Shown: positions 1-7,900 of the stretch, piece by piece
Layout of the letters: every line of letters starts with the position of its first letter
How positions within the stretch are numbered: position 1 is the stretch's first letter
DNA from: WLND01 sp040398845
GTDB lineage: Bacteria > Actinomycetota > Actinomycetes > S36-B12
DNA length: 8,914 nt
Assembly: GCA_040398845.1 (NCBI GenBank)
Contig: JBBATH010000031.1
Location: 1 to 8,914 of the forward strand
Reading direction: 5' to 3'
Position numbers and translations under genes: made by a program
The notes under the pieces: model-generated
Told to the model about the DNA's origin: nothing
Databases searched by the model: none
What the model saw: only the letters and a program-made list of their open reading frames with translations

Positions 1-80
1 CACCCGGGGGGTGTCATCAATGGCACCTTCGAAACTTTCGCCTTGGAGCAGGCCGTGTACATACACAACATCACCTCCGT
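1..80 (+). repeat. Edge repeat, left copy (unit junction)
   Basis: Bases 1-80 match 8835-8914 with one difference (G at 55, A at 8889; Val versus Met). The repeat lies in the integrase region and keeps the reading frame, which defines an 8834-bp repeating unit. Confidence 0.97.
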
Positions 81-2607
81 GCCGGGCCACCCGGAGGGTT
101 TCTCGCCGCATCGCCTCGCTCACGGCGTGCATCCAGTCTTCACCGCTGTCCCGTTCGGAGCGAAGCTCTACGTGCACATCCCCAAGGATGCTCGCGCCGG
201 CGCCCGTGGGCGTGGCTCTAACCCCGCCGCCAACCGTGCCGAGGCGTGCATTGCCATCGGGCCCCGTTCCGCCAGCGATCCCATGCCGTTGCTTCTCACC
301 GACCGTAACACTCGCAAGGCCAGTCGAACCACACTTTTCGCCCCTCCCGGCTGCCCCCTTGGGGTGCTCTCCGAGTCTCCGACCGTGCTGCCCGCGTCTG
401 CTGCGACACATGTTGATGCTGCCATCGTGGCGCTGCACGATGCAGCCGCTCGTGCCAAGCGTGTCAAGGCCGTGCAGCGTGCTGCCAATGCCATGCTCAC
501 GTCGTATGACGAGTCCATCATCCTCCGGCCAGGGCCGCAGATCGATCGGGCCAAGCCGTACATAAACCAGCGCTGTCGGTCGCTTGTCGGCCAGACAGTT
601 GCCTCGGCTGTTCAGTCCATGTTCTCAGCGGCTGACGGCCGCTCCATACGATACCGCCGCGCCGATCTTGAGTGGGACCTTGACCATGGGTATCTGATCG
701 CTGCTCTCGCTGTTACCGCCGACGGCATGACAGAGGCAGAGTACGACTGTGACGCCAAGTGCGCACAAGAAGCGCACTTGGCTTGCCTTGCACTCCCCGA
801 CGAAGGCCTCGACCCCGTCGCCAAGGCGCTGTCGGCGCCTGAACGACAAGCCCGATGTGATGCGCTTGTGGCCATCGTCGCTATGAAGGATTTGCCATGG
901 GCGCCCTACCTAAAGGGCCCCGAGCGTACCCATGTGATTGCTGCATGGCACAAGGAGATCGCTGCGCTCGTGGACCTCGGGGCGATCGTGCCCCTTGAGC
1001 CTGGTTCGCCGGATTGGGAGGAGGCCGTTATGTCCCGGGCGACTACCCCATGTCGCGTGTTGCTGGATTTCAAACGGGACGGAACGTGGAAATGTCGGTG
1101 CGTCACACGTGGCGATCTCGAAGACAAGGTAGCCCTCGATGGCCCCGATTTCCATTACCACACTAACGTTAGTCGCATGTCCAGTGTTCGCAGCGCTGTA
1201 CTTCGAGCCGGGCGGTACATGCGTCGACCTGGGCGTGCCGGTGGCCGCGTCATATCCACATGTGACGTTGCCAATGCCTATCTTCAGTCCGATCCATTTC
1301 CGGAGTCCGATCGCCGATTCCTGAAAATACGGTCGCCGATCGACGGTACGATAACCTATTATCGACAGCTGATTTGCGTCTACGGTTCGTGTTCCGCCGG
1401 TCCGCGGTGGGAGACGACTTTTACCAACTGGCTCACCACACCCGAGTCCTTGGGTGGGCCTGGATTTGTCCGCGGCATGAATGAACCCAGTTGCTTTCAT
1501 CATCCCGGCCGAGACCTCCTCATGATTCTGTACGTCGACGACCAGATGGTCGATGGGTATCGCGAGGATGTCGAGTGGTATTACTCGCTCCTTCGTACCC
1601 GATTCAAAGTCAAAGAGCCACAATGGCTTACGACTACGAATCCTATCGATCATCTGGGCGTCGGCATTTTTCAGACTGCCACGCACATATATATGTCCAT
1701 GGAAAACTACATAAAGTCCATGAACGCTGTTCTTCAGCGCGCGCCCGACAAGTGCCTGCACCGCAAGTCGCCCATGCCTCACAATCATGAGATTACCGAC
1801 ATGACGCCGCTCAGCCACTCGAAGGCGGCTTTCTTTTCGCGGGCCCTTGGGATGTGCTCGTGGATCAGTGCCACTGTTCGTCTCGACGGCAGATACGCTC
1901 AGAGTCGCATCAGCCAGTATGCTGCGACACCATGCCTGGGTGCCTATAACGCTCTCATTCATTTACTTGACTACTACACATGTACTGCGTCTTTGTGCAT
2001 CCGACAATCCCTTACGGCCGAGTCCGACTGGCGTTTTTACTGTGATTCCGACATGGCTGGTAATCCGGAGCTGCTGTGCAAGCGGCGTTCCCAGCTTGGC
2101 TATATCGGGATAGTTGGCGAAGCTCCTATTGTGTGGTCATCCAAGTCCACGACTGTCCAGTTCGCGGCACACCAGCTGCCCGCCGGGTTTACCAGAGGCC
2201 GCCCGATCGTTGCGCATCCTGCTATACATGACAACCATGCGGATGTAAGTTCGGCGGCAGCCGAGATCTACGCGGCCGGCAACGCCACGATGGACATTCT
2301 CGCACTTTCGTATGTTTGCTCGGAGGCGGGTATCGTTTTTCCGGAGAAATTTACACTTCAAATTGACAATGCTGCAGCACAGTCGTTTGCGTCTCAAACA
2401 TCCTACGCCGGGAAAAGCCGACTGCGCCACGTGGATGCACGGCAGGAATGGGTTCGGACGCTTCGCGACTCGAACCTCGTCAAAACGGTACATGTTGACA
2501 CGAGTGAGAATGTGTCTGATATGTTCACCAAGGCGCTTCCGTTGGCCACCTTTCTTGGTTTTCGCAAACAGCTCATGCATTTTCACTCCATTCCAATCAC
2601 TGCATGA
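1..2607 (+). CDS. Gag-Pol polyprotein, C-terminal part: integrase C-terminus, reverse transcriptase, RNase H (5' partial)
   Basis: The frame is open from base 1 and ends at TGA 2605-2607, giving 868 codons in this window. No start is proposed, because the 80-base edge repeat shows that the frame continues from the ORF that exits the right edge. Any start near 43 would fall inside the integrase. Bases 1-340 encode the integrase tail (a Tyr-Ile-His-Asn-Ile-Thr segment, then PFGAKLYV at 151-174, the counterpart of the copia FGC element). The RT spans about 898-1830, with catalytic Asp at 1264 (CDVANAYLQ) and YVDD at 1531-1542. RNase H spans about 2026-2560, with DSDMAG, AAAEIYA, QIDNAAA and the copia-typical tail DMFTKAL at 2518-2538. 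Together these enzymes copy element RNA into cDNA for integration. No frameshift or internal stop interrupts the frame. Identification as copia pol is secure. Confidence 0.95.
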   Translation, partial: HPGGVINGTFETFALEQAVYIHNITSVPGHPEGFSPHRLAHGVHPVFTAVPFGAKLYVHIPKDARAGARGRGSNPAANRAEACIAIGPRSASDPMPLLLTDRNTRKASRTTLFAPPGCPLGVLSESPTVLPASAATHVDAAIVALHDAAARAKRVKAVQRAANAMLTSYDESIILRPGPQIDRAKPYINQRCRSLVGQTVASAVQSMFSAADGRSIRYRRADLEWDLDHGYLIAALAVTADGMTEAEYDCDAKCAQEAHLACLALPDEGLDPVAKALSAPERQARCDALVAIVAMKDLPWAPYLKGPERTHVIAAWHKEIAALVDLGAIVPLEPGSPDWEEAVMSRATTPCRVLLDFKRDGTWKCRCVTRGDLEDKVALDGPDFHYHTNVSRMSSVRSAVLRAGRYMRRPGRAGGRVISTCDVANAYLQSDPFPESDRRFLKIRSPIDGTITYYRQLICVYGSCSAGPRWETTFTNWLTTPESLGGPGFVRGMNEPSCFHHPGRDLLMILYVDDQMVDGYREDVEWYYSLLRTRFKVKEPQWLTTTNPIDHLGVGIFQTATHIYMSMENYIKSMNAVLQRAPDKCLHRKSPMPHNHEITDMTPLSHSKAAFFSRALGMCSWISATVRLDGRYAQSRISQYAATPCLGAYNALIHLLDYYTCTASLCIRQSLTAESDWRFYCDSDMAGNPELLCKRRSQLGYIGIVGEAPIVWSSKSTTVQFAAHQLPAGFTRGRPIVAHPAIHDNHADVSSAAAEIYAAGNATMDILALSYVCSEAGIVFPEKFTLQIDNAAAQSFASQTSYAGKSRLRHVDARQEWVRTLRDSNLVKTVHVDTSENVSDMFTKALPLATFLGFRKQLMHFHSIPITA
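235..267 (+). repeat. 33-bp dispersed repeat, copy A (integrase C-terminal part)
   Basis: This segment encodes RAEACIAIGPR and matches 6003-6035 in 32 of 33 bases, in the same coding frame. Here it appears part of a domain continuing into LLLTDRNTRKASRTTLF, so this is probably the source copy. Confidence 0.85.
898..1830 (+). other. Copia reverse transcriptase domain
   Basis: The domain starts around WAPYLKGPER and AWHKEIAALVDLGAI, the helix that precedes copia RTs. WKCRCVTRGD (1087-1116) occupies the position of the 'KARLVAKG' motif. CDVANAYLQ holds the first catalytic Asp (codon 1264), CVYGSCSAGPRWE (1375-1413) matches the 'LYGLKQAPRxW' motif, and YVDD (1531-1542) supplies the other two Asp. 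HLGVGIF and YMSMENYIKSM correspond to the 'LGI' and 'lsQxxYi' elements. All three catalytic aspartates are present, so the enzyme looks functional. Confidence 0.95.
2026..2560 (+). other. Copia RNase H domain with a 29-residue insertion
   Basis: RFYCDSDMAGN (Asp at codon 2044), VWSSKSTTVQ, SSAAAEIYAAG (Glu at codon 2263), LQIDNAAA (Asp at codon 2365), a His-Val-Asp segment, and the end signature SENVSDMFTKAL match the copia RNase H in order. The domain degrades RNA in RNA-DNA hybrids during reverse transcription. The 'WsSkkQxTVxxSSxEAE' motif is split by 29 extra residues (codons 2161-2247) between TVQ and SSAAAE. Confidence 0.9.
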
Positions 2608-2799
2608 AGCGCACCGCGCTGGCGCAGGATTATTGTTCAACTCCAGCAGTTGCACATCGCCGATGAGCAGTGCGCTCTGATGGTGCTACCGTGCTGGAAC
2701 CGGGTCTCAGTATACTCCGACCCAACTGATCATCTTTGTACTCCGAAACTTTCCGATCCGAATCTTTTCAGAAACTTCTCGAGATATTTCGAAAGGGGG
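2608..2799 (+). other. 3' untranslated region between pol stop and LTR
   Basis: This 192-bp stretch between the TGA and the proposed LTR is less GC-rich than the coding part. It holds no convincing ORF. It includes two short similar stretches around TACTCCGA (near 2713 and 2739) and an 8-bp palindrome TCTCGAGA (2777-2784), and ends in the polypurine tract. Nothing else is recognised. Confidence 0.6.
2791..2799 (+). promoter_or_regulatory. Polypurine tract (plus-strand primer)
   Basis: GAAAGGGGG is an uninterrupted purine run directly in front of TG, the first two bases of the proposed LTR. LTR elements use such an RNase H-resistant tract to prime plus-strand DNA synthesis, so its position independently supports the LTR start at 2800. 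Confidence 0.65.
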
Positions 2800-2844
2800 T
2801 GCCACAGAATCCTAACACAAATATCCACAGTTCGGAATTCGGCC

Positions 2845-2926
2845 ATCCTCTCTCATCTCCGTGTTGCGTCTTGTCGCCCGGCGTAGCTTTCGCCTGGCCT
2901 CGCCGCCACACGGTTCAATGCACAGG
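2845..2926 (+). repeat. 82-bp direct repeat, copy 1, inside LTR
   Basis: This segment, from ATCCTCTCTCATC to CAATGCACAGG, is repeated base for base at 2947-3028, a 102-bp offset. The exact identity indicates a recent duplication or one kept uniform by reverse transcription. Copies are separated by a 20-bp AT-rich spacer (2927-2946). Confidence 0.95.
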
Positions 2927-2940
2927 TGAATTACTGTGCT

Positions 2941-2948
2941 TATTAAAT
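2941..2948 (+). promoter_or_regulatory. Possible TATA-like element
   Basis: TATTAAAT sits in the spacer between the two 82-bp repeats, the most AT-rich point of the LTR. It could position transcription of the element or serve in 3' end formation. There is no supporting motif and many protists do not use TATA boxes, so this is only a candidate. Confidence 0.25.
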
Positions 2949-3028
2949 CCTCTCTCATCTCCGTGTTGCGTCTTGTCGCCCGGCGTAGCTTTCGCCTGGC
3001 CTCGCCGCCACACGGTTCAATGCACAGG
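2947..3028 (+). repeat. 82-bp direct repeat, copy 2, inside LTR
   Basis: Exact second copy of 2845-2926. It is followed by 19 bp to the proposed LTR end. Such tandem subrepeats often lie in the promoter (U3) part of LTRs and can act as enhancer repeats, but nothing here proves that role. Confidence 0.95.
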
Positions 3029-3047
3029 GTCTGAATCTGACCTGGCA

Positions 3048-3119
3048 TTGTTCTTCGACATCAGCACTACCGCGCAGTTCTAGTTCTGCGCGGACCTCGT
3101 ACGCCTCCTACCCGCCTTC
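3048..3119 (+). promoter_or_regulatory. 5' leader with primer-binding site position
   Basis: The 72 bp between the LTR end and the Gag start should hold the minus-strand primer-binding site, normally starting at or a few bases after the LTR end. The sequence there (TTGTTCTTCGACATCAGC) does not begin with the TGG that pairs with the CCA end of an intact tRNA. Some copia elements prime from an internally cleaved tRNA, which would fit, but I cannot match this to a particular tRNA. Confidence 0.35.
3070..3093 (+). promoter_or_regulatory. Perfect 8-bp hairpin in the leader
   Basis: CCGCGCAG and CTGCGCGG are exact reverse complements flanking the 8-base loop TTCTAGTT, 26 bases before the Gag ATG. 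A GC-rich stem-loop in this position is where retroelements often place packaging or dimerisation signals; it could also affect translation. The in-frame TAG that limits the ORF at its 5' end lies in the loop. Confidence 0.55.
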
Positions 3120-4910
3120 ATGTCTTCCGTCGGTCCCGGCTCCCTCGTGGCCGGTGCCGGCCGTCGTTCGGCCCGGCTGCAAGCCGGCTCCGAATCGTAT
3201 ACGTCCCCGCGTCGGGCGCGCTCCCGCAGTCGCGCGCCATCCGACGGATCCGACGCCGACTCCGCCGCCGACGACCCCAGCCGGCCGGCCGGGGTTGCCA
3301 CCCCTGCCACCGGCCCGTCACCAGCGACACGTGGTGCCGCCGCTGCATCCGGTTCGCAGTCTTCTCCGCCGTCTCTAGTCCAACAGGAGCTCGATCGCAC
3401 TCGCCGCCAGCTTGCTGCTAGTCGCCAGCAACTTGCTGATCAGGAACGGCTGCTGGCTGATCAGCGTGCCATCGTTGCGCAGCAGCGTCAGCTGGCGGAG
3501 CAGCAGCAGGCCATGGCTGCCGTTCATGCCGAGAATGCTCGCCTACACGCCCAACTTGCCCTGGCCAACGCCGCCGTGTCTCTGCCTGCGGCAGCCCCCA
3601 TATCCGCCGTCGATGCCGAGCGCCTCAAGCTTGGGCTCGGTAGTCTTGACAACCTATCGGCTAGTTCTGAATGGCGCGATCGTTTCTCCATCCGAACCGA
3701 CATCACCGTTTCCCATATCGCCTCTGTCGTCGCCGCTCTGTTTCACGGGCTCGGTTCTGTCCCGCTCGCCTCGGAGTACAGGGCCTTCCTGCACGGTGTG
3801 CTTTCAATGCCTGCCGAGGGCGAGGATGTCCCCGCTGGTGATTATATGCAGTCGGTCGCCGGGGCGCAGATGGCGGCATCGTTCGGCATCACTGCACGCC
3901 CGTCGTCGCCGAGTGATGACCGTTCGTCCGATTCCGGGTCTGGGTCCCAGTCGTCTGCCGGTGCTCTCAGCCAGCGGCGAGCAGCTGACGTCACAGCCAT
4001 TACGGCTGTCCTTCTCGACGGCACCGATCGCGGTTCCGACCTGGTGCGCCTTCGTATCCTCGACTCGTCGTTGCATGCCACGCTCAAGCGCCTGACCGCT
4101 GCCGGCCCTGACACTCCCGAGTATGAGGCAGTCAACCTGCACCCCACGTTCGCAGCTGCCGTCAGTGCCCTGCTCACCTGCGCCGACCATGCGGAGCGGA
4201 GTATCAATGAGCGCACCGTCGCCCGCGCCTTCGGCCCGTGTCCGCTGTACTATCGCGGCGGCGCGCCTATCGCCAACCTTTCCCTGGCCCAGTGCTCTCG
4301 TATGGTCGTCAAGGATGCCACAGCGCGTCTGCAATGTCTACAAAGCCTGAACTATGTCCGATTGGCGATACAGCTGGCCGTCGCAGCAGCTCCCGCCGGC
4401 ACCGAGAATCGTGGCCAGTTTATGCGTGCCGTGCGCAAGGCAGCGCTTCGTACCGTGTCGGCTACGGCCGACGATCTTACCGGACTTTCCTCGGCTCTGG
4501 AAGACGTTGCCGCGAAGTATACTAACATGCCGCCCACCGGCATCTTCAAGCTCGCCATCCCCGCCGACTTGCACCGGGTTCTGTTCCTGCCTATCGCACC
4601 GGCGTCCGTTACAGCATCGGCTGTGTCGTCTGCCAAAGGCGCCCCCGCCAAGTCCGGCGTGCGGCCGCCGTCGGCTGCCGGGCGGCCTCGTCTCCAGCAA
4701 CCCAGCAGCGGCCCCGGCAAGTCGGACACGCCGCCGGCGGGCCGGCAGATCTGCCCCATGGGTGCAGACTGCACTAACGTGCAGTTGGCATGGGATCCCG
4801 CTTCCTTGTCCGGGCCCGGCTCGGCCAGGACGATTGTGATCAGGGAGTGCAAATACTTTCACCAACCTGACGGGTGGAAGGTCCTCACTGCACGTCTCCG
4901 TTCTGAACTG
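3120..4910 (+). other. Gag region with coiled coil and CCCH-like zinc finger
   Basis: This part of the polyprotein should form the virus-like particle. Residues 10-85 are rich in Arg, Ser and Pro and probably disordered. Residues 88-152 are Gln/Leu/Ala/Arg-rich with repeated RQLAA, ADQ and AQQ units and look like a long coiled coil, suited to Gag multimerisation. A globular, mostly alpha-looking stretch follows with a Ser/Asp/Gly-rich loop (about residues 261-285). Near the end is Cys545-x5-Cys551-x25-Cys577-x3-His581 (CPMGADC and CKYFH), a spacing that recalls CCCH fingers and not the usual CCHC knuckle of retroelement nucleocapsids. It is the best candidate for RNA binding. I do not recognise a named Gag family here; the assignment rests on position, coiled coil and finger. 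Confidence 0.65.
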
Positions 4911-7900
4911 CCGCCGCCACCTGCGCCGCCGACCGCACAGCAGTCACCTGTGCCGCAGCCGGCTGCGCAGCCGGCTCCGTCCGTGCCGACGACGCCTGCT
5001 GCACACCTCGCGGCGATCGACGCCTACATCGCTGCAAGTGGTGGGCCGGTGAAGAAGACCTCCTGCGGGGCCATCACCGTCCCAGCCGACGTGCCGACCG
5101 TGCAGGCGCTCCAGTATGCCACCACCGGTCTCCACCGCGCTCTTGTGCAGGCTCGCGAGGACGTCCGGTGTGTCACCGGGGTAGATGCCGCACGCATGGC
5201 CGCCTATCAGGCAGAGCATCTCGGTCGGCCGCCGTTCGAATGGCATCGGCCCCTCCTGGACATGTGGCTTGCCTACGTGCAGTCTCTTGCTGCGTGTCTG
5301 CCGGCTGGTGCCAGCAATGTCGGTGTGGCTGCCGCCGCGGCTGCACGGTCCGACGTGGTGTTGTTCGACAGCGCCGCCTCCGACAGCATGCGGTCGCATC
5401 GGTTCGGCGCCGACGGCCCGCTGCGGCCGGCGCCGGCGCATCAGACTCAAGTTGCCAACGGGTCTGTCATGTCCGTCAACGAAAAGTTCGATGCTGCTAT
5501 CTTTGTTCGTTGTTCCGACGACGGTCAGCTGATCAAAGTGGTCGACGGCTACGACCATAACCCCGGCTTGTCTACGCCGGGACGGTCCCTCACCATCATG
5601 TCAACGTTCGGCGTCATCATGCATGGCGGCGTAACCAAGATGCGTGCCAGCGGCAGCCATGTGCGCTTCATGACGACTGATCCAAGCTGTCCCGACCTGC
5701 CGCCTTTCCTCAGCGGTCGTGTTCCTATCGTCTTCGGTGATTTGCGCGCGGCCCAGCTCGTGCCGGTGGAACCTGCTCCGGGCGAGCTGTATCATCTTGC
5801 GTGCATCGGTGATGCTACCGAGTCCTCTGCTATGCCGGCTCTCTCGTGCATGGCGCTCCGCGTGCCGGCGGGCGCTGAGGACGACCTGCCGCCCAGTTCG
5901 CCAGTCACTCCGCTTTCATATGGTGATGACTCCTCCGCTGAGGATGCCCTGCCGTCCGATTCGCACATCAGCTCGCTGTCGTATGATGAGTCGGTCGCCA
6001 TGCGTGCCGAGCCGTGCATTGCCATCGGGCCCCGTGCGCCGCCCCCGGCTGCCGCTCCGTCTCCAACCGAGGCGGTGCCCGCTTCGTCCGCACAGGTGGA
6101 CGCCGGCGGTCCGCAGCCAGCAGCTACCAGCCTGCCGGCGCCATCCGGCGCCGCCCCTCCGCTGCCCAGCTCGTGCCGCCCGCCAGCGTCCGCGCGTCCG
6201 CCACCGGACGACGGTACCGATCCCGATTCTGGCTGCGCACCATGTCGCCCCGGCGCTGCGGCGTCGTCTGGCGCCGGCATCTCCAGTGCCGGCGGGCTGC
6301 ATGCCGCTGGTGCCTCCGCCGGCGGCCAGGGTGCAAGCTCGTCACCGGTCGTCGCGGACGAGCAGCCGCTGACCGCCTACGAACTGGCCGCCGCTGCGCA
6401 TTCCGACTGGTGCGCCGATATCCATGTGCCGCCGGGCGTGTCCCTGGTAGCCGTTACCGCCGACGAGCAGCCCGCCGCCGGCCGGCTTGCACACGGCCGC
6501 TTCGGCGTTCTTGCCGACAACGATCAGCCGGTCGACGTGCGCCGTCACCGCTCCGCCGGGCCTCGCACTGCATCTGTGGCCGCTGCTGTCGCTGTCGTCG
6601 CCTTCGCGCTCTGTGCGTGCCTCCACCAGCTGCCCGGCAACCCATGCCTCGGCCGGCCCGCTCTCGGTTCCGACCTCTGCGAGGCTTGCTTCGGATGTAC
6701 CGCCGGCGGATGTTGCGCCGACGGCGCCCGCCCTCCGTTCTGCGCTGCTATCGTTCCTCCTCGGTGCTATGCGTGGGGCCCGGGGGTAGCCAAATCTGTG
6801 TTTCTCGATTCCGCGGCTGGCTCGTGTTCATATTCGATCGCCCGCCTCACGGCCTCGCCCGACGCTGTGTCTTTGGCGTGGGACATCCTGCCGCCGGAAC
6901 AGGCCCTCGCCGACGTCCGCCGTGCTTGCCCTGAGCTGCTGCGGCGCATCGTCTACGTTCAGGTCCGCCCCAACACACTCATCACTCCCGGCCTTGTCGG
7001 TGACATGCTGACCGGTCTTTGCGACGCCGGATTCGCCGATGTCGTCGAGATGATGTGCGGGCCTGATTGCACCACGACTACGACGCGTTCCGGCCGTCAG
7101 CGCAACCCACATCGGCGTATCATCGACGGTGTCCTTGCGCCCGTCACCTACGAAGGCGCCGTCGCCGATGTGTTTTATCGTGCTCTATTTGACACTGTCC
7201 GCCACATCCGTCGCGTCAACCCGGCCTGCACCTTTCTGGTCGAGAACCCGGCGGGGAGCCTGTTTGGCTCCCTGCCGCACGTGCGCCAGTTCATCGCCGA
7301 CACTCAGGCGTCGGTCGTTGTTCACGACCACTGCGTGCTCGCCATTGATCCGCTTGACATGTGGCACGGTGCTACGCAGAAGCCGACGCAGTATGTCGTC
7401 GTTGGATACGACAGCAGCCGGTTGCCGGTGTCTCTGCGATGTGCCGCAGTCGGCTGTCTTCATCGTCTGCCCGAATCGCCGGCGGGGTGCCATTGCCTGG
7501 TGCAGCAGCTCCCGGCGAAGCGGCTGCGTCGGCTTGGCCAGCAGCGGGTGCTGACTGCCGCTGCCGCCCGCATACCAGTCGGTGTGTTTCGCATCGCGTT
7601 TCCACTGTCGGCGCGTTTGGTCCCGCTGCCCGATACCTGCATGCCGCTGGCTTCCGCTGGAGATGGCGCGACACCGGATGCGGCGGCGTCTGCACCGCTC
7701 GAGCCATACGGTTGCTACGCCGGGATCCGCGTCCCTGATGATCATCGTCTCCGCCGTGTCACTCCACTGAGCTGTGTGTATGACGCGGCCACTCTGCATA
7801 CCGTCGTCGGGCACACTCTCCGGGGTCGGCGCCTCGTTGACTCCGCTAACAATTGGCTCGGGTTCAAGATGATTGGTGCGTCCGGCCGCGTCGTGGCGGC

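Larger units (their letters stand above)
2800..3047 (+). repeat. Long terminal repeat (248 bp; single copy in window)
   Basis: The proposed LTR starts TGCCA right after the polypurine tract and ends TGGCA at 3043-3047, a perfect 5-bp inverted terminal repeat with the TG...CA ends typical of LTRs. A length of 248 bp is ordinary for copia elements. Only one copy lies between pol and gag, so the boundaries cannot be confirmed by comparing two LTRs within the window. Two 82-bp direct repeats fill most of it. Promoter and polyadenylation signals are expected inside; a TATA-like TATTAAAT at 2941-2948 is the only candidate. Confidence 0.6.

Noticed and set aside
43..60. Start of a separate gene near base 43
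   Set aside because: The frame is open through base 1 and the first residues continue the integrase. The edge repeat shows the same sequence in the middle of the longer frame at the right edge.
910..1962. Long antisense ORF (350 codons) across the reverse transcriptase
   Set aside because: It lies opposite the secure RT frame and its translation shows no recognisable motif. Long antisense frames are expected in GC-rich coding DNA with strong third-position bias.
2160..2249. Possible 90-bp in-frame intron in RNase H (GT...AG, with a donor-like GTAAGT nearby)
   Set aside because: The donor at 2160 is poor, the segment is GC-rich and open in frame, and introns within retroelement pol genes are unlikely because the genome passes through RNA.
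2911..2926. GGTTCAATGC as an RNA polymerase III B box
   Set aside because: It only partly matches the B-box consensus and no A box lies at a suitable distance upstream.
2845..3028. The two 82-bp repeats as a pair of very short LTRs (two-LTR junction)
   Set aside because: The repeats lack TG...CA ends and a polypurine tract or primer site at their borders. The 2800-3047 boundaries fit all these better except the primer site.
2736..3083. ORFs through the LTR on both strands with a duplicated peptide
   Set aside because: The peptide repeat merely reflects the 82-bp DNA repeat, whose 102-bp offset is divisible by three. The region is the LTR and leader, without domain similarity.
6798..6830. 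FLDSAAGS as a second aspartic protease site, since it resembles LFDSAAS at 5361
   Set aside because: The downstream order GPDC, ENPAG, QKPTQY and the following VSLAWDI segment fit a methyltransferase start much better. No protease flap-like segment follows.
3412..7554. Many 60-300 codon ORFs in the other plus frames and on the minus strand
   Set aside because: All lie within the uninterrupted frame starting at 3120. Their translations are Arg/Pro/Ala/Ser-rich and featureless, typical shadows of GC-rich coding sequence.
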